Source: Rhytidiadelphus loreus (Eukaryota; Streptophyta; Bryopsida; Hypnales; Hylocomiaceae). Taken from it: 64,000 bases of DNA. The position numbers and the translations under genes are program-made. The stretch spans positions 87,662,981 to 87,726,980 of the forward strand of contig OX344762.1 in assembly GCA_947034895.1 (NCBI GenBank). The letters are read 5' to 3'. How positions within the stretch are numbered: the first letter of the stretch is position 1; every line of letters starts with the position of its first letter. Under the pieces are notes generated by a model. It was not told the origin of the DNA and searched no databases. It saw only the letters and a program-made list of their open reading frames with translations. This document shows positions 22,875 through 33,629 of this stretch, piece by piece.

Positions 22875-24504
22875 GAGTACTTAACTTACCTCTTGAAGCG
22901 ACCATTTAAGAGCTAATTGCCTTTTCAGGGAAGCTAAAGTCTTTTTAAACAATTTTCAGTAAATTTTTGTAGAAAGATAAATGAAATTGGCATTTCTGCC
23001 AAGTTGTTACATATTCTTTGGACTTTTGGGGAATTAGATACAAATTTTTGAAGTTAAAATGAAATGGTCAATGCATCCCTTCATGTCAAAGGCTTTTCTT
23101 GATCACTAAAGAATGTGCTCAAAATTGAACAAGAAGCCAATGTATTAAAAAAAATTATCAATTTTCTTTTAACTATAACAATACAAATTCAAGCTTGAGA
23201 GATTAAAGATCACATAGGAGAAGAAAACACCACAATAGAAGTAATGGATTCAAAGATTGTAATGTTTGATAATGAGGGTGTTTAAATTGTGAAAGTATTT
23301 TCAAGTCTTTGAGACCTCTCAATTTTTGCCTATGAAATTTCAAAAATTGGTCACCAAAAAATTATGAAGATGAAGGGCATGATTTTCATAACTGAAATCA
23401 GTGTGCGGCTTGTAAAAATGTACTCTACAATTATTTTTTAAATAAATCTTTAATGTAGTTCGTTCTCATACAATAGATTAAAAATTTGAGATCTACTATA
23501 TTTTAGGCTCATTTTGAAGAACACTAGAAATTATAGATTTGCAATGGACACACTTGTATGCAATGTTGAATAGAAAAATCATAGTCAATCATTTTCAAAA
23601 TCAATTTTTGATGCTGAAACTAGATTTGAAAAGAAACATTTAAAAAAAAAAAACTACTGAAACTAGTAATTTGTTTGGATTTTATTTTATTTCAAAGTAT
23701 TGTATACACCAACATTAGTTGCCTTGGGCTTTTAGGATCAAAGAACTTTTCAAAAATTGTCTCCATGAATTGTCACTCTGGATTCAAACTTACAGCAATT
23801 AAATGTAAATACAAACATTTTCTGTAGAAAATTCAGCTATGCAAGGTTTAGCAAGGCATGGCAAAACAAGGGCATGTGCATAGGGGAGGCCTCCAACCCT
23901 CCAACAACAACATTGATCTAACTACTCACACCCCACCACATGTTTAATAGAAGGCGGGTGACACGGGGTGAACTAAGCATGTGTGTCAAGTAGATGCCTA
24001 ATTGATTGAATTTTTTTTTAACATAATGACTACTATGACCCTAATCACTTTTCATTCTCTAAAATAGCGACAAAACGTAGGGTGAGTGAAAAAAGTCACA
24101 AATTACAAAATGTGGGTCGGACTTGATTACTAACATTAAATAATTTTCAGTGAGAAGCAACACAGGTCCAAATCACCAAAATGAAACACAACGAGTTTTT
24201 TTTTTTCTTCATCAAACTTTAAGTGAACCCAACTTGAGGAACCGGCTTAGGCTTCCATCCGTTGAGGTTTGTATGTGTAGGGTAAGGGTTCTCTTTAGTT
24301 GGTCCAGAGCAACCCTCTCAAATTTAATTTTTGAAAGTAGTCCTTATTTATACTCCGGAGTTTTTTGTCACATTGAGAGATTTTTCTAAAATGCAACTGT
24401 TGATGGAGTTTTCAATGTTGTAGTAAAGTGGCTACATTTTTAATTTTTCATACATAAGAGATGGCTACGATGACAAATGATCTGTGAAACCAAAGTGCTA
24501 TCAT
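22875..24504. other. Duplicated intergenic DNA, no gene (unit B)
   Basis: Paralogue of 16194-17658, with an extra ~155 bp at about 23715-23873. No conserved reading frame was found when the two copies were compared. Confidence 0.5.
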
Positions 24505-24508
24505 TTAA

Positions 24509-25455
24509 CCCTTTAACTCTTTAGGAATTTTTTTCGTCAAAAACCACTCAAAAATGCCATTTTCTATTGCAAAGTGCAAACTTATTCAAAAAAATTATTT
24601 CTGCATATCTAATGGAGGATCTAGCACTAGTCTAGTATAAAAATGTGTGGAAGAAATTTCAAAAACTTTGACTATGTGGATTGCAAGATATTTGTGTTGA
24701 ATTGAAATGCCACATTTAACTACTTTTGGACTTTTGAGTGAATTCTAGACAAAATGTTCAAAAAACTCCAAATAATAACATCTGGAGAGCTCCAGATGTT
24801 TGAATAGATCTTTAGATGTTTTGTATTATCTCTCAATTTTTTGCATAGATTTCTTGATGTTTTTGCATATCTCCAAATGACCATTTTTTTTTTCTATTAT
24901 TAATTTTGGACCCTTCGAAAGTCCAAAAGTAGTTAAATGCCGCATTGAAGAAGTAGGTACGAGATTGAAGGAAAAACTAAATCATTAATAGTTATGGGAT
25001 GGAATTGGAAATCACTAATTCCAATGGTGATATTGTTCTAGCAATCATACTAAATCCTATTGAACTTTTATTATTGAAAAAATTGAGTTCACAAATGAAT
25101 CCTACAAGTTATTTTTTCAACATCCAGTAGTTTAGATTGCCCCCAAAACAAGATTGTCCATAACTTTCTCATTACTAATCCAAATAGAATGAATAAAATC
25201 TTTCTATTCACTAGACAAAAATACTTTCTATGGCAAACAAAATATTGAAAATTTTATTTTGACTTTTTGTGATTTCTTTTGTAATGTCCAACAAAATCCA
25301 TTTTTAGACTTTGGGTAGTATATTTTTTGCTTTTGAGCACTGATTGAAATAAAAATTATATTCCTAAACTTTAATGTAATTTCCTTCTTTTTTTAAGGTT
25401 TCAAAAAATCACAACAAAAATGGAGATTGTAGGAACCTACCTAAAGTGACAATGG
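24509..25455. mobile_element. TTAA-family element fragment, copy T5
   Basis: The left end has TTAA at 24505-24508 followed by CCCTTTAACTCTTTAGG. It is paralogous to T4 and shares its right-end truncation near GTGACAATGG. It is interrupted by a short inverted-repeat insertion at about 24705-24947 that T4 lacks. Confidence 0.6.
24705..24947. mobile_element. ~240-bp inverted-repeat insertion private to unit B
   Basis: The ends carry CATTTAACTACTTTTGGAC and its inverse. Unit A shows the uninterrupted form (TTTGAAGTGAAGAAGTAGG near 17851). ATTGA appears on both sides of the insert and could be its target duplication. Confidence 0.65.
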
Positions 25456-25544
25456 TACATTCAAGGAAGCAATATCTGCTTCTATGTTACATAATGCTTT
25501 TAGAGACTAAGCTATTTTAGGATTTTCTATCCTATTTCAAGATC

Positions 25545-25920
25545 TAGGGTGGCAAAAGAGACTTAAGAAGTGACAGCAATGCAATAAGGTAGTAAAGAGG
25601 AAAGAGGGTTGATTGCTTCTAGATAAGGGACCAAGAGATTAGCTATGCTACATGGACAGCCTAGATTATGCCACCCCAACTCTAGATGTACACGCCTATC
25701 ATTATAGGAAATTTGGCCACTATGCATGGTTGTATTACTACATAAAAATGTACAATTAGAAAAAAAATTAACCCCCCTTCAAAAAAAAATTGGCTAAGTT
25801 GTTTTGGGACTTCCTATCTTACTCTATCTAGGGCACCAAAGGGAAGTAAAGTCAATACAACAAGGTGGCGAAGACTAGAGAGGGTTGATTGCTTCAAGGT
25901 AAGGAATCCAAGAGAGAATG
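25545..25920 (+). repeat. ~270-bp tandem repeat, two copies
   Basis: Same repeat as 18410-19140 in unit A, but with two rather than three copies. GAGGGTTGATTGCTT occurs near 25607 and 25879. Confidence 0.65.
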
Positions 25921-25925
25921 GTTAA

Positions 25926-26145
25926 GCCTTGAACGTCAAGCCAATAGTCGTGGAAATCATTTGTTTTGTCACCGTGTGAATTGTTGGCTGAAAAAAATGG
26001 AAAAGTACTCTTGGAAGACAAACTATTGTAGATCATCTTCCCTTTCCACACAAATTTTGGAGGATGAATAGTTGCATTTCTGTCCTACACACAGAGATTC
26101 TTTGTCTTTCATAAGCCGAAAAACGTCCGCCCCGATGTTTATGGG
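25926..26145. mobile_element. TTAA-flanked MITE, copy T9, with empty site in unit A
   Basis: TTAA occurs at 25922-25925 and 26146-26149. The ends are GCCTTGAACGTCA and, inverted, CCCATAAACATCG. Unit A at 19086-19096 reads TGGCTAAGCTA with no insert, so this 220-bp element arrived after the duplication. The interior matches the insertion in the lectin-kinase pseudogene (47418-47873), for instance GAGGATGAATAGTTGCA. Confidence 0.75.
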
Positions 26146-26264
26146 TTAAGCTACATGGATAGCCCAAATTAAGCCACCCCATCTCCAAATCCACAACTCA
26201 TGTTGAAATCCAACTGTTCAATGACCACATAGATGGAGATGGACTTGCTCCCGAACCTGCTGCA

Positions 26265-26453
26265 AAGTTTTTTTTTTTTTTTTTTAAACAAATGAAACGG
26301 AATTCCATTGCAGAACAATAAAATACAGCCACCAGCCACAAGTGTCCTGATTGGGAGGACAAGGACAAAAGACCGGACAAACGGCAGAAGGACCCTAAGC
26401 AGCAAGCCAGCGCATCGCGCGGCGAGACCACGGGCGGCCGACGGGCGGAGCCG
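26265..26453 (-). mobile_element. 5'-truncated retroposed fragment with poly(A) tail
   Basis: Private to unit B; the uninterrupted site in unit A reads CTGCTGCACAGTTTTCC near 19668. On the minus strand it is a GC-rich body followed by TTCATTTGTTT and an A-run of about 20. This fits a short LINE or SINE-type retroposition product. The frame preceding the tail (FYCSAMEFRFICL) resembles nothing I can name. Target duplication is not clear. Confidence 0.55.
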
Positions 26454-26672
26454 CACGGTTTTCCAAGTAAAAAATTTGCAAAATTTAACCAGATTGTGAC
26501 CACTGGTCCAGAGTTCAACTTTCAACCCAACTTTCAATCCAGTTTTCAACCCAGTTTTCAAACGCTAAAGGGTTCAAAGTGCTCTGTGGGTGACGGAAGC
26601 AGTGACAGTAAACAGTGCGGGATGACCGTGTCTCAACTCTCAACGCAGGGTCAAACAAGCACCCGTCCTGCG

Positions 26673-26773
26673 CACGTGCGACGCGTGAGAAAATGGACAG
26701 TAACTTCGATCATTCATTCCGACTGAACTCAGGCTTTCTATCCGTCCATTCATTCGAGGATGCTGTATAAATA
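26673..26773 (+). promoter_or_regulatory. GNAT copy 2 promoter: G-box, ACGCGT and TATA box
   Basis: CACGTG at 26673-26678, ACGCGT eight bases after the G-box start, and TATAAATA at 26766-26773, with the same spacing as in copy 1. The proximal promoter is nearly identical to copy 1. The inserted retroposed fragment ends about 220 bp upstream of the G-box. Confidence 0.6.
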
Positions 26774-27085
26774 CGTCTGCAGATCGTTAGAGCTCCACTC
26801 CAGTTGTGAACACACATACAGAATCGAATCCCTCAAAGCCTTCATCAATTAATTCCCCTGGCCTTCGAAGCACCCTGCAGCAAGCATCCCAAGGAGATTG
26901 CGCTTCTCTTGTGTCCCTGGGATAGCGAATCGCAGCCAAGTAAGATAGTGTGTGATCATGTAAGCAGCATTCGACAAGGAGGGAGCTGCGAGAGTCGGTC
27001 TTTAATTGCAGACGCATACCTAGGTGAAGAACGGAGTACTGTACTGTACAGCCCAACATCAGGGTACGATTCAGGAGTTCGCAGG

Positions 27086-27613
27086 ATGGGGAGCTTGGGC
27101 AGCAGCACCTCTCCAATGATCGTGTCCCTCCGCAAATTCACTGCAGACGACATGAAAGCGAGTGCCAAGTGGTTTGGTGACGACGAGGTGACCTTCACCA
27201 CCCCGAACGCCAGTCTCCGCTCGGATGAGGAGCTCGAGCGCTACTTCGCCGTGACGGTGGCGCCTCACCCGTGGTACCGACTCATCTGCTTGAACGGCGT
27301 GCCGGCCGGCGCCATTTACCTCACCATAGGAGCGAACGCCCACGCCGCCCGTGCCGATTTGAGCTACCTCCTGGCGAAGGAGTTTTGGGGCAAGGGCATC
27401 GCCACGCAGGCGACGAAAGTGGCGTTGCAGGCGGGCTTCCAGGAGTTCGGCCTGGCGCGCATCCAGGCTTACGCGATGACCACGAACATCGGGTCGCAAC
27501 GGGTTCTGGAGAAATGCGGGTTTAAGCGCGAGGGGATGCTGCGGAACTTTGTTAAGTTGCGGGGTAATCTGGTTGATGTGTTCATTTATGGCATTTACCA
27601 GGACTCACAGTAA
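27086..27613 (+). CDS. GNAT-family N-acetyltransferase, RimJ/RimL-like (copy 2)
   Basis: Intronless, 175 aa, differing from copy 1 by two residues (MIVS for MTVS near the start, YLTIG for YLTLG in the middle). The acetyl-CoA loop EFWGKGIATQA and the NIGSQRVLEKCGFKREG motif are intact. The open frame continues upstream to a TTG at 26909, but there is no earlier ATG, and the homologous copies do not conserve that extension. The ATG shared by all three copies is therefore preferred. Enzymatic role, substrate and location are inferred as for copy 1. With the promoter also preserved, both copies could be expressed. Confidence 0.9.
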   Translation: MGSLGSSTSPMIVSLRKFTADDMKASAKWFGDDEVTFTTPNASLRSDEELERYFAVTVAPHPWYRLICLNGVPAGAIYLTIGANAHAARADLSYLLAKEFWGKGIATQATKVALQAGFQEFGLARIQAYAMTTNIGSQRVLEKCGFKREGMLRNFVKLRGNLVDVFIYGIYQDSQ

Positions 27614-27943
27614 ATTGCAGACATGAATATTGTAGACTGGCAACGAAAATTAGTGTTCGAACAAATCGGACTCCTGGTAATTAATGGTCCTGCTCGGTTT
27701 GCATCGGTTCGAGTCGTTTGTGAGGCAGCCCAGCGTTAGGCAGGAGTGCATGCGTGAAGCTGGTTAGCAGTGGTAGCATGTGGTATCTAATTCTATGGTT
27801 AGGGCTGTAGGGCAGTAGGAAGTTGCTAATATCCTGGCGCACATTCGGTGTTCCAGGAATTTATTTATGTTCATAGTGAATACCAGCTCCAATTGAACTG
27901 GTTGTGGATGGCAATTCACAAACCTTTATTACTGCAATTGATT

Positions 27944-28040
27944 CACGACCTTGTATTTGTCTACTGTATGCAAGACCATGTATTTGGTTTCTATATGCAC
28001 GACCATTTATTTGGCTATAACATGCACGACCTTGTATTGG
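27944..28040 (+). repeat. 27-bp minisatellite, 3.6 copies
   Basis: Unit B version of the array at 21143-21266, one unit shorter. Confidence 0.8.
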
Positions 28041-28204
28041 AGAAGATGCAGTTGTTGTCGTGTTCATTTATGGCATCTACCTGGACATTACATTGCAGAC
28101 AATCGTGAATATTTTGAGACTAGCAACAAAATTTATGTTTGAAAAGACCAAACAACTGGGAATTGATGGTCTGGCTCCGGCTGCATGGATTCGACTACTT
28201 AATT

Positions 28205-28513
28205 CTAAGGGCCTCCTCACATGCTCACCCGGTGGGCAAACTTTCCTCTAATTCAAGCAAGAAGACAAAAGTGGCTCCACCGATGGTCTTGCCGGGGTGG
28301 GCAAGCGAGAAAGGAGGAGGTGAAGTTTCACCGATACCGGTGGACAATCTCATTGGTGGAGACTTGGTGGAGATGAGGGAATCTAATACGTGGAAACTTT
28401 TTATTGTCTCCGTCCCCACCCATCGGGTCCACATGAAAGTGCAATGTCTATTTTTCATTGTAGCACCCGCTATGAAAGTTCCCCAATGACCGATACATGT
28501 GAGCGGGCCCTAA
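28205..28513 (+). mobile_element. MITE of the GGGCCTCCTNACATG family, copy 2
   Basis: This ~310-bp element starts CTAAGGGCCTCCTCACATG and ends with the near-inverse ACATGTGAGCGGGCCCTAAG. It interrupts the decayed GNAT 3' module of unit B, which is continuous in units A and C. Its right end abuts another element. Confidence 0.7.
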
Positions 28514-29071
28514 GAGCATCGCCACCGCAGCCTCCTGAAACAGGGGCGCCAAGTGGGGTATGGCGTGGCTGACTCTTGGAGTTGGCGAGCCCTTCAGAAG
28601 GTATGGCTGGCTCACTCCCCAAACACGTCCCCCAAGATTGTTTGTTTTACCTCTTACCACCCTATGTGTATATAGTGAGCTTCACTTCTCAATTAAAACT
28701 TAACATAGTTGAAAAGCTCATTTTCCAACTCTACACACTAATAAAGGAAACTTTATTGTATTTGGAAAATGATTTTCTTTTTCAATTTTTTTATAGTTCC
28801 AATTCCTTGTGAGGTTATTTGCGACCAGGTGGGGTCAGTGCCTCAACGATGGGATAAAACGAACTGTCAGTGCCTTGAAGAAGGAGCAAAAAGGGAGTCA
28901 AACTCTTTTAGGAGGCGCGCTCAAGGCCCACTATTTTCTAGGGCCCTCACCATTTTTTGACGTGGCCGGTCATGTTTTGAAGTTTCGCGTGCCTGCCGTG
29001 GGGGAGCTGTGCAGCGCAGACAGGCCATTTTCCCGTTTATGCGCCACTTGAAGCGCTGCCGTGGCGATGCT
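28514..29071. mobile_element. MITE with GAGCATCGCCAC ends
   Basis: The inverted ends are GAGCATCGCCACCGCAGC on the left and AGCATCGCCACGGCAGC on the right (opposite strand). TAA lies on both sides, so a three-base target duplication is plausible and would suit the PIF/Harbinger group. About 560 bp, no coding capacity. Confidence 0.6.
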
Positions 29072-29128
29072 TTAAGGTTAGGGTTTTAGGGTTGGTAGAA
29101 CTTGGTAATATCATCCTGCACATTCGGT

Positions 29129-30199
29129 GTTGCAAGAATTCATTTATGTTCATAATCAATACAATCTCAAACTGAACGGGCTATGACTATGGCAATTCAC
29201 AACCCTCCATCATTGCAACTCATGACTTAGTATGCGCTACATTATTTACAGTTTATGGTATTTTTTCATATATTTTGTTTTTTTAGATCATTTCAACTCA
29301 CATCTGTTGGAAGGCATGATCATTTTGTCTTTGAAAGTCATAGATGGTAGAACAATTAAATACCGTTTGTCAACGAATTCTGACATGTAGTAGAACCTCC
29401 CGTTTGTGTCAATCACCCACGCATTATCACCATCTTAGCAACGCTTTAGTATCATGACAATGCACATGGGGGAGGGGACACATCATCATGTAGTTTAGCA
29501 TGGGTATACCAATGCTTTATCAATTTAGTCTAAACAAACTGACATAAATCACAGAAAATTCATTTCTTGTCTGAGTGTCTTGATTCTACTTGCAAATGGC
29601 TTCTCTCAAACTTCTCAATTCTTTGGAAAATGCATGAGTTGACAAATAGCTTCTGCTAGGTACCTAGATAGTAAATCTACTTGGTAATAGGCATGTTCAT
29701 GACAATCTCAGATTCCTTTGGCTTTTGCTGTGAAAAGAAAAGCCAAGAATTGGAGTTGGGTCAAGTTAGAAGCCCAGTGTCCACGGTCATCTACCGGATT
29801 GGTCTCCATGGCCACTTGTCCTACTAGTGGGTTGAGATTTTCTGACTGGAATAAACAGTGTAAATGAAAAAAGGGAACCATAGGATCTTGTGTGAGCCAT
29901 CATGTACAGTACAATACATGGGAAGAAAGAAACCAAATTAACATATTTCACCACTTTCAAGATCTGAGTGCTAGGATTTGAAATTAATTTGCATACCCAT
30001 GGGTGATCCTGTATTTCAAAATTTAATGAAAATTAGAGGACTTGGAATTCATTTCGCATGTTTTGATATAAAGTGCATGCTTGGATTGAAAACTGGGCAC
30101 CAGAAAACAGAATTTGAGTCTACATTGCAAAAGCGTGATTTGCAATTGCACACAACTTGTATTCTTGGATTGGTTGCAATAGAATTTGCCATTCAAAAA
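29129..30199. other. Intergenic, mostly unrecognised
   Basis: The first ~130 bp continue the repeated GNAT 3' flank (GAATTCATTTATGTTCATAA and GGCAATTCACAA recur from about 21055-21120). Beyond that no gene, RNA or repeat boundary is recognised. Confidence 0.5.
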
Positions 30200-30201
30200 T
30201 A

Positions 30202-30282
30202 CTCCCTCTGTTTTTGAATAATACCGGTGTTTCCTTTGTAAAACACAAAGGAAACACCATTATTATTTAGAAACATAGGGAG
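30202..30282. mobile_element. Stowaway-type MITE (81 bp)
   Basis: The ends are CTCCCTCTGTTTTTGAATAA and its imperfect inverse, with TA on each side (30200-30201 and 30283-30284). CTCCCTC ends with a TA target are the classic signature of plant Stowaway elements (Tc1/mariner group). Nearly the whole length is palindromic. Confidence 0.85.
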
Positions 30283-30859
30283 TAATAAAAAATTAGCACT
30301 AGAAAAAGTAAAAAATTCAACGCACAATACATGACCAAAAGTTCTAAGTTTGCAATTTTCTTTGAAGAGATTAAGATGTTAATTATTGTTTTTATCACAA
30401 CAAATTCCAAGGCATATAAATTGTTAGACTCAATTTGCTCTCTATAGTCTTCACTAGGATTTCTTTTTTTCATTTTTTATGATGTGCTAAAGTGGCGATA
30501 TAAAATGTTACAGTGGTGCTTCAAATTTCAACATTCATCCACATATTAGACAGAAAATATCACATTAGCACATATCACATTTGCATAATTCAGTTTTCAT
30601 CCACAATCTGGAAATTTCATTCAATCTTTTTTCAATTTTTAATTTTTTGGCAAAAAACTTCATGATTTGTTGTCATTTATTAGCCAAATAATTTTTTGCT
30701 GGTGCAATCTGGCACTATAATGCTTAAAAACAAAGCCCTGGTCCCCACTCTCAAGCAAGGCGGTGAACTGGGAAGCTTTGACTGACTACTGAAGTCCATA
30801 CACCAATTGATAAACATACTATATTTCACAAGTCTAATGCTTACTCAATACAACACATT

Positions 30860-31735
30860 CGGTAGCTCATATATCACTAGGTATCATTATTTCATAGTGA
30901 TAGCGCAGTGATCCACGGTGACCAAAGAACCGGACTTCTTTCTCCTTCTATTAGGGCCTCCTTACATGTATTGGTCATCGGGGGAATTGCACAGTAGGTG
31001 CTATAGGGAAAAATAGCCATTGCACTTTCATGTAGACCCAATCAGTGGGGACGGATACAATAAGAAATCCCCACGAATCAGATTCCCTAGTCTCCAACAC
31101 GCTTGTCACCAATAGCCACATTTGGTAGCCTCATATATCACTAGGTATCATTGTTTCATAGTGATACCTAGTGATAGCACAGTGATTCATGGTGACCAAA
31201 GAACCGGACTTATTTTTCCCTCTCTTAGGGCCTCCTTACATGTATTGGTTGTCGGGGGAATTGCACAGCAGGTGCTACAAGGAAAAATAGCCATTGCACT
31301 TTCATGTGGACCTGGTGGGTGGGCATGGATACAATAAGAAATTCCTAGATTCTTTAGTCTCCACCAATGAAGTTGTCCACCGACATCAATGAAACTTCAA
31401 CTCCTCCTTTCCCACTTGCCCACCCCGGCAAGACAATTGGTAGAGCTACTTTTGTCTTCTATCTTGAATTAGCTGAAACTTGCCCACCGGGTGAGCATGT
31501 AAAGGCTTCCTTCTATACTTTTGGGTTACAAACTTTTGGGATTTTACGCTTTGGGTTTTGAGGTCAAACCAACTGTGCGCGTAGAGACTACAATGGGAGT
31601 ATGACATGCAATTCTCATGCTCCACAGATATAACTTATATTTCAGTTTCATATGACAACCACAACTTTCAAAAAGGCAAACTTAAGCATCACATCATAAA
31701 CTTACAAAATGTACGTTACAGACAGCCTTGCATTA
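30860..31735 (-). repeat. Inverted copy of the 14298-14711 repeat, partly duplicated
   Basis: Reading the minus strand from 31735 recovers the order of 14298-14711. The part with ATATCACTAGGTATCATT and GGTGACCAAAGAACCGGACT occurs twice here (about 30880 and 31140). An imperfect hairpin with arms TATCACTAGGTATCA lies at 31136-31171. Confidence 0.6.
31225..31512 (-). mobile_element. MITE of the GGGCCTCCTNACATG family, copy 3
   Basis: It starts TTAGGGCCTCCTTACATG and ends GGGTGAGCATGTAAAGG. It is the inverted counterpart of 28205-28513 (shared core CACCCCGGCAAGAC). The related locus at about 14560-14600 lacks it, giving a filled/empty pair. A partial relative begins at about 30953. Confidence 0.6.
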
Positions 31736-32085
31736 CTTAATATATGGGAGAAGTGTGCCATTCAAAGTGAGGAGGACTAGAATGTGTGCACCGCTGTAGA
31801 TTGCATGAATTAAAAGTGTAAGTTTACCAGTACTGAATAATGTGAATTCATGTTTCAGCAACTCCATTGTGGACTTTAAAAGTCTGATAATTGTTGGAAG
31901 GGACTCTCTCTTTGCTTTGGCAGAATACTCCTTCTTCCTTGCAACCTCGCCACTTGCCGACCATAACATTCTTGAACAGAGTATTAGAAATACATCCTCT
32001 AAAAAAGAATCTTTATTACTCATTTAAGATCTTTTTGTTGGCTCTTGTTGGAACGAGAGGAGGAGGCTTTAGGGTGACAAATTAT
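31736..32085. other. Intergenic, nothing recognised
   Basis: Short frames on both strands have no family resemblance. Confidence 0.5.
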
Positions 32086-32089
32086 TTAA

Positions 32090-32270
32090 CCCTTGAAGGA
32101 TGTTGACGACCCAAAGTGTTCAATGGATGACTTCAATGTTCATTATAGATACAAAAAGAATGCACGTGTTATTCACTGTAGAAACAAAGTGAACAACACC
32201 TGTTGGTCCAATAATCGGAGCATTTGGGTGACTACCTTGGTTGACTGCAGGGGGCCATGTCCTTCAAGGG
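32090..32270. mobile_element. Short TTAA-flanked MITE, copy T7
   Basis: This 181-bp element has perfect inverted ends: TTTAACCCTTGAAGGA on the left is mirrored exactly on the right. TTAA lies at 32086-32089 and 32271-32274. Being short and symmetric, it is the cleanest structural example of the TTAA group. Confidence 0.75.
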
Positions 32271-32467
32271 TTAAAGCTACATGTGAGAAGTAGTTTGAGT
32301 TTTTTTAGGTTGTGATATATATTGTAAGTTTCCCATTCTCTTGTAGCATTCTTGAGACTTGAGGTAGCAACCCTTCTAAAGGAGCAAGGCTAGTATTCAC
32401 TTATAGTAGTTGTCAAAATGTTTTGTGCACTTATAAAAATTGCCATGGCTAATTCAATAATTGGAGA

Positions 32468-33128
32468 TTTTCAACAAAATTTGGACATGTTGTGGTACAA
32501 GTAACATTCTTGCATAAAATCATTTAAAAAAAAATATTTAATCATTTTTTAAGAATTTAAGAATTTAATCAAATTTATTAGTGAAAAAAACTCTTAATAC
32601 AAGTATATTTTTTCAAGAGTCTTTAGTTTTAAGTGGAATGACAATTTTCTTAGAACACTCTAGTGAAAATTTTAGGAATTTTGAAATTTTATTGAGTGAA
32701 ATATTACTAACTAATTAAATATAACCCCAAATATTCACGTTTTTTATAATTTAATCCAAAAATCACAAAAAAAATTGTGGAAATTTTGAAAAGTTTGTAA
32801 AATATATAAGCACTTTTTTCATGATGTTTTGGAGATTCTTGGTTAATTATAAGAAATGTATTTATTTAGAGTCATATTTTAGTTACAAATATTTCACTCA
32901 ATAAAATTTCAAAATTCATGAAATTGTTATAAAAAGATTTCCAACAAAATTCTCAATCCACTTACTAAAGAATCTTGAAAAAAAATTACTTGTACTAAAA
33001 GTTCTTTTCACTAATCAATTTGATAAAATTCTCAAAGAATTAAAAATTGTTTAAATTTGTTTGAAAAATCATTTTATACAAGTGTATTACTTGTACTTCA
33101 ATATGTCTAAAATTTGTTGAAAAGAAAT
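32468..33128. repeat. Imperfect ~660-bp foldback
   Basis: The two halves are diverged inverted copies centred near 32800. Paired strings include TTTGAAATTTTATTGAGTGA (near 32683) with its inverse near 32900, and GTACAAGTAA near 32497 with TTACTTGTAC near 33087. It is likely an old inverted-repeat element. No target duplication was identified. Confidence 0.55.
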
Positions 33129-33629
33129 CTAATTTTTCAATTAGTTATGGAAATTTTTGAAGTATATGAATACATATGAGAGCCATTGTTAGTAGTGTAT
33201 TTGAATTTCTTGAAGTTTTTTTGGACTTTTAAGAAAAAATGGACAAAATATAAAATATTTCCAAATTTTGGAAAATAAAACCGATTAATAGACATGGCTA
33301 ACTTTGAAATTAATTTTCTTTCAAATCAAAACTAATTATTCTTCAAACTTCCTTAGTAATGTGTTACATGTTGTATACTACAACTTTCATATAATTATCT
33401 ACTTTGGGACTTTTCCCATTGATGCTTATGGTATGGTTGTTTGAATGAAAAAGTTTCAAATCTTCACTTAGTTTTGTTTGTCACCATGGGGCCTTGATAT
33501 CAAATTTGAATGCAAAATTTGAATATATATGTTACTAATCAATGATCCAAAATTATAGAGGAGAGGTTACAAAATTCAAAATTAACTTTTGGAGGACGAA
33601 AGGGTAACCTTGGAAATCATCTCTTTTCA

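Larger units (their letters stand above)
21485..29128 (+). repeat. Tandem duplication unit B (~7.6 kb) carrying GNAT copy 2
   Basis: Direct repeat of 14712-21488. Its extra length comes from private insertions at about 23715-23873, 24705-24947, 25926-26145, 26265-26453 and 28205-29071. It lacks the unit A insertions at 16089 and 19200. The right end reads CACATTCGGTGTTGC, which is the unbroken form of the sequence interrupted at the A/B junction. Confidence 0.9.

Noticed and set aside
26169..26561. Minus-strand frame with a lysine run
   Set aside because: The lysines are the poly(A) tail of the retroposed fragment, not coding sequence.
26909..27085. 59-codon N-terminal extension of GNAT copy 2
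   Set aside because: It begins with TTG, covers the TATA-proximal leader, and is not open in copies 1 and 3, so it is chance readthrough.
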